From positions 1 through 6,881 of the forward strand of contig DJRS01000143.1 in the NCBI GenBank assembly GCA_002440145.1: DNA of 6,881 nt. The letters run 5' to 3'. This document shows positions 1-5,815 of this stretch, one piece after another. The stretch's first letter is position 1. Every line of letters begins with the position of its first letter. The DNA is from Verrucomicrobia bacterium UBA6354 (GTDB lineage Bacteria > Verrucomicrobiota > Kiritimatiellia > RFP12 > UBA1067). Under the pieces are notes generated by a model that searched no databases, had not been told where the DNA came from, and saw only the letters and a program-made list of their open reading frames with translations. The position numbers and the translations under genes were made by a program.

Positions 1-197
1 CCCGCCCCCGTCGACACGAACTGGTAGACGAGGAAGACGAGCATGATGATCTGGTTGTCGAGCCCCACCGCGGCCACGGCGTTGTCGCTGTAGCGCGACA
101 GCATGAGCGTGTCGACGAAGCCCACGAGCATCACGAGGGCGACCTCCATGAAGATGGGGGCGGCGAGCTGGCGCAACTGTTTCTTGAGCGTGCCCAT
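1..197 (-). CDS. MATE-family multidrug/Na+ efflux transporter, N-terminal fragment (cut by window edge)
   Basis: Translating from the ATG at 197 gives 65 residues beginning MGTLKKQLRQLAAPIFMEVA and continuing through a hydrophobic first membrane helix and the segment VDTLMLSRYSDNAVAAVGL. That pattern (amphipathic N-terminus, an API-type start of helix 1, then a D-T-hydrophobic-hydrophobic-L-S-x-Y/x-S motif followed by A-VG) is typical of MATE (multi-antimicrobial extrusion) proteins, which export drugs or metabolites by Na+ or H+ antiport in the cytoplasmic membrane. A second hydrophobic stretch (IIMLVFLVYQFVSTGAG) starts helix 2 and runs off the window. The gene starts 17 bases after luxS stops and has only a weak purine-rich site (GGCGGGA) ahead of it, so it is probably read from the same transcript. 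The substrate cannot be told from this fragment. Family assignment is fairly firm; the remaining roughly 380 residues are not visible. Confidence 0.85.
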   Translation of the reverse strand, partial: MGTLKKQLRQLAAPIFMEVALVMLVGFVDTLMLSRYSDNAVAAVGLDNQIIMLVFLVYQFVSTGA

Positions 198-214
198 GGG
201 ATGTCCCGCCGCGC

Positions 215-694
215 TCAGTCCGCCGGATAGGCCAGATTGGCGTCCGTCGCCCGCGCGAGCGCGTCGGCGAAGCGGCGGGCTTCCGCCTTCGCGCCGGCCA
301 GGTCGTGGAGCCGCCAGTTCCCGCAGTCGCGCGGCGCCGCGCCGGGAACGGGACCCTCGAAGCCGGCAATGAACCGGAAGGTCCGCTCCGTCAGCCCGAG
401 AATGTCGCGACTCTCCAGATCGCCGCGCACGAGGAAGTAGCAGCCCGTCAGGCAGCCCATCGGACCCCAGTAGAGGACGCGGTCCTTCCACTCGGGATCG
501 TTGCGCAGATATGTGGCCGCCAGATGCTCGATCGTGTGCAGGGCGCCCGCCGAAAGGGGCTCCTCGCGGTTCGGCTCCTTCATGCGGATGTCAAACGTCG
601 TCACCGTCTCGCCGCCCACCTTGTCCTTGCGGCTGACGTAAACGCCGCGCAGCAGGCGGTCGTGGTCGATCGTGAAACTCGGGATCTTCTTCAT
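215..694 (-). CDS. luxS: S-ribosylhomocysteine lyase LuxS (AI-2 synthesis)
   Basis: This 159-residue protein is full length for LuxS. LuxS cleaves S-ribosylhomocysteine to homocysteine and DPD, the precursor of autoinducer-2, in the cytosolic activated methyl cycle. Visible family signatures are SFTIDH (6-11), the substrate-binding FDIR with Arg37, the metal motif HTIEH (His53, His57), the catalytic Cys81 in PMGCLTG, and the third metal ligand Cys124 in DCGNWRLHDL. All key residues are present, so an active enzyme is expected. Residue 85 is Cys where many LuxS proteins have Phe (TGFY becomes TGCY). The ATG at 694 overlaps the stop of the U32 gene as ATGA and follows a purine-rich GAGAGAGG, so I choose it over the long upstream extension of the frame, which merely shadows the U32 gene. 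No pfs (MTA/SAH nucleosidase) gene, which would supply its substrate, is nearby. Confidence 0.96.
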   Translation of the reverse strand: MKKIPSFTIDHDRLLRGVYVSRKDKVGGETVTTFDIRMKEPNREEPLSAGALHTIEHLAATYLRNDPEWKDRVLYWGPMGCLTGCYFLVRGDLESRDILGLTERTFRFIAGFEGPVPGAAPRDCGNWRLHDLAGAKAEARRFADALARATDANLAYPAD

Positions 695-1935
695 TTCGCC
701 TCTCTCTTCTCTACATAGAACACCTTGTCGCCCACGCGGCACCGGGGCGCGGCGAAGGTCACCCACGTGCCCTTCGCCGCCACGGCGGGACGTTCCGCGT
801 CCCGGCGCAGTTCCCCCAGCGTCAGTTCCACGACCCCCGTCGTGGCGCCGTGGATCTGGATCTCGTCGCCCGGGCGCAGCTCGTGGTCCTGTATGAAGAC
901 CTGCGCCACGCCCGCCTTCATGAAATAGTCCCGCACGATCCCCGCATGGCGCTTCACCGTCGTCGCGCACGAATTCTCGACGGAGGTGAACTGGTCCGCG
1001 CCGGGACGTCCGTAGAAAAGTCCGTCGGAGAATTCGCGATGGAAGACGCGGGATACGTCGCGCGTCAATTCCGCCGCGAGCGCGGGGGTATAGGTTCCGT
1101 CCGCCACGGCGTCCACCGCGCGCCGGTAGGCACGGGTGCAGGTCGCGACATAGTCCGCGTTGCGCGCGCGGCCCTCGATCTTGAAGCTCGCGATGCCCGC
1201 CGCCATGAGCTTGTCGACGAAGCCCAGCGAACAGAGGTCCTTCGTGGAAAGCACGGTGTGCGGCTCGACCTCGAATTCCGTCGTCGCATCGTGCACGGGG
1301 TTGCCCTTCCCGTCGGAATAGAAATCGATCGCCTTGACGACGAAGCGCCGCCGGCAGGGCTGGTGGCATTCGCCGCGGCAGGCGCTTTTGCCGAACGTGA
1401 CGTGGCTCATGAGGCACCGGCCCGATTCCGCCACGCACTGGGCGCCGTGCACGAACGCCTCGATCTCGACGCCCGTTTCGCGCACAATCCGCGCGACTTC
1501 CGTCAGCGTGCACTCCCGCGCCAGGACGACGCGCGTCGCGCCCTGCGCGGCGACGAAGCGGACGGCTTCCGCGTTCGAGACGGACATCTGCGTGGAGACG
1601 TGGAAGGGAACCCCCGCTTTCTTGCAGAGCGAAACGACGCCCCAGTCCGCCACGATGACGGCATCCACGTAAGGCTTGGCCGCGGCGATCAGGTCGGCGA
1701 CCTTGCGTGTCTCGCCTTCGAACATGAGAGCATTGAGCGCCAGGTAGGCTTTCGCGCCGTGCGTCCGGCAGCGCGCGGCGATTTCGGGCAGGTCGTCCGG
1801 GCTGAAGTTCACGCCGCTGCGCGCGCGCATGTTCAGCGTCCCGAGACCGAAATAGACGGCGTCGGCGCCGGCGTCCAACGCGGCCTGCAGGCAGATGAAG
1901 TCGCCCGCCGGGGAGAGGATCTCAGGCTTTTCCAT
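691..1935 (-). CDS. U32-family protein, TrhP-like tRNA (uridine-5) hydroxylase
   Basis: The 414-residue product is a complete U32 ('peptidase U32') protein. It starts with the family hallmark ILSPAGDF (6-13) and GADAVYFGLG, continues through the TIM-barrel-like catalytic half, and carries the signature EAFVHGAQC. The cysteines Cys167, Cys174, Cys186, Cys190 and Cys194 lie in the family's iron-sulfur region, with Cys235 in STKDLC. The block FKIEGRARNADYVATCTRAYR (251-271, given here for orientation) and the C-terminal beta-rich domain (about 325-410) resemble TrhP/YegQ. TrhP makes 5-hydroxyuridine at the tRNA wobble position using prephenate. The related RlhA acts on 23S rRNA, and the Cys-rich stretch has some RlhA flavour, so the exact RNA target is uncertain. 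Proteolysis is not expected despite the family name. The start is fixed by AGGAGG just upstream. It overlaps the preceding small ORF by 14 bases and luxS by 4. Confidence 0.88.
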   Translation of the reverse strand: MEKPEILSPAGDFICLQAALDAGADAVYFGLGTLNMRARSGVNFSPDDLPEIAARCRTHGAKAYLALNALMFEGETRKVADLIAAAKPYVDAVIVADWGVVSLCKKAGVPFHVSTQMSVSNAEAVRFVAAQGATRVVLARECTLTEVARIVRETGVEIEAFVHGAQCVAESGRCLMSHVTFGKSACRGECHQPCRRRFVVKAIDFYSDGKGNPVHDATTEFEVEPHTVLSTKDLCSLGFVDKLMAAGIASFKIEGRARNADYVATCTRAYRRAVDAVADGTYTPALAAELTRDVSRVFHREFSDGLFYGRPGADQFTSVENSCATTVKRHAGIVRDYFMKAGVAQVFIQDHELRPGDEIQIHGATTGVVELTLGELRRDAERPAVAAKGTWVTFAAPRCRVGDKVFYVEKREAK

Positions 1936-2092
1936 GTTCCTCCTGCTCCGGACCCGGCCGCGCGGCCAGTGCCGCGGACGCCTTCTCGCGCGCCCGGCGG
2001 TAGATTTCCTCGAGCGTGTCGAGGCACTTCGCGGTTCCCCGCCAGAACGGGACGGGCCCGAGCCGCTTCAATATCGGCGTTTCACTCTTCAT
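1922..2092 (-). CDS. 56-residue ORF, probable detached C-terminal tail of the SWIM zinc-finger protein
   Basis: I translated this frame by hand because it is below the length cut of the ORF calls. It encodes 56 residues starting MKSETPILKRLGPVPFWRGT and containing CLDTLEEIYRRAREKA. A G-P-x-P-F-W patch followed by a short helix of the form L-x-x-I-Y-R-x-A is, from memory, what closes many SWIM zinc-finger proteins of the COG4279 type. I therefore read this as that tail made as a separate polypeptide. The ATG overlaps the end of the SWIM gene by 11 bases and the stop overlaps the start of the U32 gene by 14. GGAGG (2102-2106) lies nine bases before the ATG. This chained-overlap packing and the good ribosome site argue for real translation. 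It is reached from the SWIM frame by a +1 shift, so a frameshift error or programmed shift is the main alternative. No function is assigned beyond this. Confidence 0.7.
   Translation of the reverse strand: MKSETPILKRLGPVPFWRGTAKCLDTLEEIYRRAREKASAALAARPGPEQEEHGKA
1939..1944 (-). promoter_or_regulatory. Shine-Dalgarno AGGAGG of the U32 gene
   Basis: AGGAGG sits three bases before the ATG at 1935 and inside the last codons of the 56-residue ORF (encoding Gln-Glu-Glu). It fixes the U32 start and shows that the two reading frames overlap by design. The spacing is short for such a full match. Confidence 0.7.
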
Positions 2093-2669
2093 CCAGCAAA
2101 TCCTCCATCGTGATGCCGCGCACCTCCAGAAGCGTCCGCGGGCGCCGCAGGGCTTCCTCGCCCAGAATCAGCAGGACGGCGCACGAATGCTTGCAGGGGT
2201 TCGCGTAGTCGGGGCAGGTGCAGGCGGTCGTGACGTCGTACTTCCCCGGGCCCAGCTTGCCGCCGGGAAAGAGCGAGAAGCCCTCCGCCTTGAAAATCGC
2301 CTCCACTTCCAGCGGAAGATCGTCCGCCAGGATGCGCGCGACGAGCATGGGCTCCCGGCGGATCGCGGCGATAATCCGCGTCCGCGCCGCCTCGTCGGGC
2401 ACGCGGAAATCGATCGTGACGTGATAAGGCTCGGGACGGCTCCCGAGGACGGTCGCCTCCACGTGCGGGCCGGCTATCGTCATCGCCGTGATCTGGCCGG
2501 ACGCGGCGTATTGCCGTCCGCGCGCAAAGCGTCCCCCGAGGCGCATGCCCTCCAGGGCGTGCAGCCAGCGCTGGCCCCACCACGCGCGGCCCGCGCCGGA
2601 CCGCGTTTCCTGCGCGCGGATCCCCGCGGCGAAATGGGGGACCCGCAACGGATAGCGCTTCCGGCTCAT
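2082..2669 (-). CDS. SWIM zinc-finger domain protein, partner of the SNF2 ATPase
   Basis: The 195-residue product has an N-terminal region with the RLGGRFARGRQYAASGQI segment (43-60) typical of these proteins, a middle alpha/beta part with SRPEPYHVTIDF, and a SWIM zinc finger near the C-terminus. The finger has the pattern C-x-C-x6-C-x-H: Cys150, Cys152, Cys159 and His161. SWIM fingers are predicted to bind DNA or protein, and this stand-alone type is commonly encoded beside bacterial SNF2 helicases. The ATG at 2669 overlaps the SNF2 stop as ATGA, and residues upstream of it in the same frame only shadow SNF2, so the longer start is rejected. A GGAGG lies about 13 bases upstream, so translational coupling probably matters. 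The protein ends directly after LLDEE, short of the tail expected for the family; that tail appears in the next overlapping ORF. The biochemical role is inferred from family and context only. Confidence 0.85.
   Translation of the reverse strand: MSRKRYPLRVPHFAAGIRAQETRSGAGRAWWGQRWLHALEGMRLGGRFARGRQYAASGQITAMTIAGPHVEATVLGSRPEPYHVTIDFRVPDEAARTRIIAAIRREPMLVARILADDLPLEVEAIFKAEGFSLFPGGKLGPGKYDVTTACTCPDYANPCKHSCAVLLILGEEALRRPRTLLEVRGITMEDLLDEE
2102..2106 (-). promoter_or_regulatory. Shine-Dalgarno GGAGG of the 56-residue ORF
   Basis: GGAGG lies nine bases before the ATG at 2092, inside the final codons of the SWIM gene. This supports independent initiation of the small ORF rather than it being a mere frameshift remnant. 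Confidence 0.6.
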
Positions 2670-5026
2670 AGCCGCACCAACGCCTCCGTCTCTTCGGCGC
2701 TCAGGCTCTTGAGGAAGCTCTCCCCGCCCGTCACGAGCGCCCCTGCGACCTGGCGCTTTTCCTCCAGCAGGCGGTCGATGCGCTCCTCGAGCGTGCCTTC
2801 TGTGATGAGCGTGTGCACGAAAACCGTCTTCGTCTGGCCGATGCGGTGCGCCCGGTCCGTCGCCTGGTTCTCGACGGCGGGGTTCCACCACCGGTCGAAA
2901 TGGATGACGTGGGTGGCTTTGACGAGATTGAGGCCGAAGCCGCCCGCCCGAAGCGACAGGACGAACGCGCGGGGGCCGGGCGCCTCGAACGCGGCGATTT
3001 CGCGCTGGCGCCGCGCGGCGTCCAGTCCACCGTGCAGAAACGGCACGCGGCCGCCGAAACGGTCCTCGATCGCGGCGACTATCCGCCGCGCGACCTTCAC
3101 GTACTGGGTGAAGACGAGGGCGCTCTCGCCTTCGGCGAAGATGGTCTCCAGCAGGTCGAGCGTGCGCGCGATTTTGTTCTCGCCGTCGCAGATCAGCTTG
3201 AGGGCGGTCAAAAGCGCGAAGATGTCGCCCTTCTCGCGGGCCCCCGAACGGAAGAGTTCAAAGGCGGACTCGTACTCCCGGCGCTGCGCGTCCGACAGCG
3301 TGCAATATTCCTTGATTTCGCGCTTGGGTCCGAGCGCGCGCGCGATCGCCGGGTCCGTCTTGAGCCGGCGCAGGACGAACGGCTCGAGCGCACGCCGCAG
3401 ACGGGCCCCGGCGGACGCGTAGCTGTTGCGCGCGAGCGGCTTGGCGAACTGCTCGTCGAAGGCGCGGCGCGTCCCCAGGAAACCCGGGTTCAGAAAGTCC
3501 TCGAGGCTCCAGATATCCAGCGCCGAATTCTCGACCGGCGTGCCCGTCAGCATGACGCGGCGCGCGGCGGAAAGCGCCCGCACGGCGCGCGCGAGCTGCG
3601 TAGCCGGATTCTTCACCGTCTGCGCCTCGTCCAGGACAAGCCCGGACCATGTCCGCGCGCGCCACAGCTGCCAGTCTCGCAGGAGCAGCGGATAGCTCGT
3701 CAGGACGACATCCGCCATTTCGACGCGCAGGGCGAACTTCTTGCCGCGGGCGCGGGCTTCCCCCAAATGCGTATAGACCGAGACAGTCGGCGCGAACGTG
3801 GACCATTCGCGGCGCCAGTTCGCGACGACGGAAAGCGGGGCGACGACCAGGAGCGGCGCCTCCCCGGCGCGGTGCGTGGCCAGATGCCAGCCGATCGCCT
3901 GCACCGTCTTGCCCAGGCCCATGTCGTCCGCCAGCAGCGCGCCGAATCCATGGTCCGTCAGGAACTTCATCCACGCGACGCCGCGCGCCTGGTAGTCGGC
4001 GAGCGTCCCCGCGAAGCCCGGCGTCTGGGTCGGTTTCAGCCCTTCCCAGCCGTCCCTTCTCAATTCGTTGACGAGGCCGCGCAACCACCCGTGCGCCTGG
4101 GCGGTCTCCAGGGAGAGTCCACCCAAGGACCCCACGCCGAATGCGAAGCCCAGCGCCTCGGCCGTCGTCAGCCGGCGCGCGGCGTGCTTTTCCAGCGCCT
4201 TGAGCGCCTGGCGCAGAAGGTCCCGGTCCACCTCGATCCACCGGTTGCGGAAGAAGACGAAATTGGACTTCTGGGCGAGAAGAAACCGCACCTCCTCGGC
4301 ATCCACCCGCTCGCCCGCCACGCGCACGACCAGCGTCGCCTCCACGGGACCCGGCGCACGCTTCCCGTCGGCGGGCGCGGGTTCGGCGGGCGCGTCGGAC
4401 AGTTCCACCTCGCCCGCCACTGCGCCTTTTTCGGGCAGGCCCGCGACCCGGTACCCGGCCTCCCGCAAATCTTCGGCGCCCGTGCGCGCAAACGCCTCCG
4501 CTTCCGGCACGGTGAGTTCCGTCGCCAGGAGTCCGGGATCCGCCGGGGCGCGGCGCAGTCCCTTGAGCGGCGCGAACACGAAGGCGGCCTGCCCGAGGGC
4601 GCGCAGGGCCGCGCGCCCTTTCGGCACGGGGATCGACAGCGTGAAAGGCCGGTCTTCGGCGGCGAACAGCGTGAAAACGAGCGCGGCGCGCGCGGCGACA
4701 TCCACTTGGGCCGCGCCGTTCCACTCCTCCAGTTCGCGCGCGAAAGCCGCCAGTTCCGCCTCGTCCCCCTTCACGAGTCCCGTGCGACTCCGCAACGCGG
4801 CGATCCAGGCGTCCGCCAGCGTGTCGAAACGCCGCGTCTCGGCGTCCTGCGTCGAGGGGGTCAGGGCCGCGCGGCGCACAAACGCGTCCAGCGCGGCGTC
4901 CCGGGCGCCGTCCGCCGTGCGCCATCGCGCGTGCCACCCGTCCTTCTCGTGCACGAGGCACGGCACGTACGCGCCCTGCACGATGCGCTCCAGCGTCTCA
5001 CGCGGAATGGGTTCCGGACGCGCCAT
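2666..5026 (-). CDS. SNF2-family DEAD/DEAH-box helicase-like ATPase
   Basis: The protein is 786 residues long from the ATG at 5026. Residues 1 to about 335 form a divergent bacterial SNF2-associated N-terminal part. The SNF2 ATPase core follows: motif I DDMGLGKT (about 367-374), Ia VVAPLSVVANW, II DEAQ (466-469), III LTGTP (493-497). Lobe 2 has LVFTQY (637-642), motif V SLRAGGFGLNL (691-701) and motif VI with DRAHRIGQ (724-731). All catalytic motifs look intact, so ATP-driven translocation on double-stranded DNA, moving or stripping bound proteins, is expected. True strand separation is not. The linker between lobes is short (LKLICDGENKIA, without the usual NHP-containing insert). An in-frame TTG at 5053 with GGAGG ahead of it would add nine residues. 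I prefer the ATG, which has GGGAG nine bases upstream. The 5' end overlaps the zinc-finger gene by 29 bases and the 3' end overlaps the SWIM gene by 4, which suggests stoichiometric coupled expression. Confidence 0.93.
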   Translation of the reverse strand: MARPEPIPRETLERIVQGAYVPCLVHEKDGWHARWRTADGARDAALDAFVRRAALTPSTQDAETRRFDTLADAWIAALRSRTGLVKGDEAELAAFARELEEWNGAAQVDVAARAALVFTLFAAEDRPFTLSIPVPKGRAALRALGQAAFVFAPLKGLRRAPADPGLLATELTVPEAEAFARTGAEDLREAGYRVAGLPEKGAVAGEVELSDAPAEPAPADGKRAPGPVEATLVVRVAGERVDAEEVRFLLAQKSNFVFFRNRWIEVDRDLLRQALKALEKHAARRLTTAEALGFAFGVGSLGGLSLETAQAHGWLRGLVNELRRDGWEGLKPTQTPGFAGTLADYQARGVAWMKFLTDHGFGALLADDMGLGKTVQAIGWHLATHRAGEAPLLVVAPLSVVANWRREWSTFAPTVSVYTHLGEARARGKKFALRVEMADVVLTSYPLLLRDWQLWRARTWSGLVLDEAQTVKNPATQLARAVRALSAARRVMLTGTPVENSALDIWSLEDFLNPGFLGTRRAFDEQFAKPLARNSYASAGARLRRALEPFVLRRLKTDPAIARALGPKREIKEYCTLSDAQRREYESAFELFRSGAREKGDIFALLTALKLICDGENKIARTLDLLETIFAEGESALVFTQYVKVARRIVAAIEDRFGGRVPFLHGGLDAARRQREIAAFEAPGPRAFVLSLRAGGFGLNLVKATHVIHFDRWWNPAVENQATDRAHRIGQTKTVFVHTLITEGTLEERIDRLLEEKRQVAGALVTGGESFLKSLSAEETEALVRL

Positions 5027-5594
5027 TCGCGGACTCTCCCGCTTCTTCTGCAATTTCCTCCCGCTCCTCTTCGCGGCCGACTTCGCCCAGCGTTTTCGTG
5101 CCCGACAGGAGGGCCACGACCTGCTGCTGGACTTCCGAGAGGTTCTCCAGACGCAGTTGGGGGTCCAGCACGACGAACGTGTCGCCGTTCTTGCGGTCTT
5201 CGTAGATGCGCCGCAGGGAGCCGTCGTCCGACGTGCGCGTATCCCGTTCCACGAGAATGCGGCTGCGCTCCAGCATGACCGCCAGGACGTAGATGACGTT
5301 CTTGAGCGCGGGGTCGTCGAGCGTCACAAGACGGCGCAGGAGTTCGCCCGCGTCTTCCTTCTTGAGCGGCTCCTTCTTCTCTTCGCGCACCGGCGCAAGA
5401 TAGACGCCGTCCCAGAACGAAAACGGCTCCCAGTCCCGCGGCGCCGTTTTCCAGCACTCGGGATGGCAGTCGAAACGCTCGTAGCCTCCGGCCGTCTCCT
5501 TGAGCGCGCTCACGACGGGCGCGCGATCCACGAGGGGCTTCCCGCAGAAGCTGCAAACATGCCCTCGCGACTTTATGTTCCATTCTTGCGACAT
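4998..5594 (-). CDS. Conserved hypothetical protein with N-terminal Cys4-type zinc finger
   Basis: This 198-residue protein has no function I can name. Residues 10-50 hold Cys14-x2-Cys17 (CSFC) and Cys43-x3-Cys47 (CHPEC), a likely structural zinc site, followed by the aromatic patch WEPFSFWDGVYL (55-66). The middle (about 75-115) is helical with LLRRLVTLDDPALKNVIYVLAVMLERSRIL. Next is a small beta-rich block (YEDRKNGDTFVVLDPQL, 131-147), and the protein ends in a Glu/Ala-rich tail (about 170-198) that looks disordered. I recall similar short proteins from Verrucomicrobia-, Kiritimatiella- and Planctomycete-type genomes, which is the main hint to lineage; this is memory, not a search. The ATG at 5594 is chosen because a strong promoter sits immediately upstream and would place the transcript start at that codon. 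The longer frame up to 5783 would lie upstream of the promoter. It is the first gene of the operon and overlaps SNF2. Confidence 0.82.
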   Translation of the reverse strand: MSQEWNIKSRGHVCSFCGKPLVDRAPVVSALKETAGGYERFDCHPECWKTAPRDWEPFSFWDGVYLAPVREEKKEPLKKEDAGELLRRLVTLDDPALKNVIYVLAVMLERSRILVERDTRTSDDGSLRRIYEDRKNGDTFVVLDPQLRLENLSEVQQQVVALLSGTKTLGEVGREEEREEIAEEAGESANGASGTHSA

Positions 5595-5600
5595 GCGGAT

Positions 5601-5629
5601 ATTATACCATTTTTCCGCCGCGAATTCAG
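5601..5629 (-). promoter_or_regulatory. Sigma-70-like promoter with extended -10, predicted leaderless start
   Basis: On the minus strand, CTGAAT (5624-5629; three of six consensus bases) is followed by a 17-base spacer and a perfect TATAAT (5601-5606). TGG directly precedes TATAAT, giving the extended -10 pattern TGnTATAAT. The expected start site, seven bases past the hexamer, is the A of the ATG at 5594. There is no Shine-Dalgarno sequence in the six bases between. It is the most AT-rich spot in its GC-rich surroundings and lies ahead of the seven-gene run. The -35 match is weak, but the -10 and spacing are excellent. Confidence 0.75.
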
Positions 5630-5736
5630 TCGGATAGTTGCTGGAGTCTCCCCCAAATTTCCATGCGCTGCCCTGTCCAAAAGCAAACGGAGTCTGCGGA
5701 GACAGAAACAAAACACTGCGGGGGATTTGGATAAAA

Positions 5737-5746
5737 CTCCGCGGAG
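5737..5746. repeat. 10-base perfect palindrome CTCCGCGGAG
   Basis: This is a perfect palindrome about 110 bases upstream of the -35 element of the operon promoter. As an RNA hairpin it would leave too small a loop, so a protein-binding site is more likely than a terminator, even though TTTT follows on the minus strand. In GC-rich DNA a palindrome of this size can arise by chance. Confidence 0.35.
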
Positions 5747-5764
5747 ATTCCCACCGAGGGACCA

Positions 5765-5815
5765 CACTCCCCCGCGAAGCCACCCGTCCCGGGAGCCTTT
5801 ACCGTTCGGGGAGTG
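5765..5815 (-). terminator. Inverted repeat across the phosphatase stop codon, possible 3' stem-loop
   Basis: On the minus strand CACTCCCC (5808-5815, the last codons of the phosphatase) can pair with GGGGAGTG (5765-5772), an exact 8-base inverted repeat with a 35-base spacer that contains the stop codon and CCCGGG. It could close the transcript of the symporter-phosphatase unit or protect its 3' end. No U-run follows, so it is not a standard intrinsic terminator, and the long loop weakens it. Confidence 0.3.

Larger units (their letters stand above)
5595..5798. other. Intergenic regulatory region with short dyads
   Basis: These 204 bases separate the phosphatase gene from the zinc-finger/SNF2 operon and are the only sizeable non-coding gap. 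Besides the promoter they hold a perfect 10-base palindrome CTCCGCGGAG (5737-5746), a 4-base-stem dyad GTCT-gcgg-AGAC (5692-5703), and several runs of five G or C next to A/T-rich triplets (around 5649-5660 and 5720-5729). Both dyads share the CTCCGC core on the minus strand, so a repeated regulator site is possible. I see no convincing ORF, tRNA or riboswitch. The reading frames crossing it have no recognisable protein. Confidence 0.6.

Noticed and set aside
215..1513. A 432-residue minus-strand frame ending with LuxS
   Set aside because: Only the last 159 residues are LuxS. The upstream part reads through the U32 gene out of frame and is Arg/Gly-rich noise.
850..2208. A 452-residue open frame on the plus strand
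   Set aside because: It is antisense to the U32 gene and the small ORF. The composition is Arg/Ala/Asp-rich with no family motif, whereas the opposite strand encodes clear U32 signatures.
2082..2891. Longer start for the SWIM protein
   Set aside because: Residues before the ATG at 2669 overlap SNF2 motifs V and VI in another frame and resemble no SWIM N-terminus. The ATGA overlap at 2666-2669 gives a better start.
2813..5278. An 821-residue open frame on the plus strand
   Set aside because: It lies antisense to the SNF2 gene in GC-rich DNA, where antisense frames stay open by codon bias. Its translation is Arg/Gly/Glu-rich with no recognisable fold, while the minus strand shows full SNF2 motifs.
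2082..5594. SNF2 plus neighbours as a DISARM-like or other known defence system
   Set aside because: No methyltransferase, phospholipase-D, DUF1998, nuclease or integrase gene is present, and the flanks are housekeeping genes. The SNF2-SWIM pair alone does not establish defence.
5692..5746. Rho-independent terminators at the CTCCGC dyads
   Set aside because: Usable stems are only three to four base pairs and the T-runs are short or displaced. Their position well past the phosphatase stop and just upstream of a promoter fits regulatory sites better.
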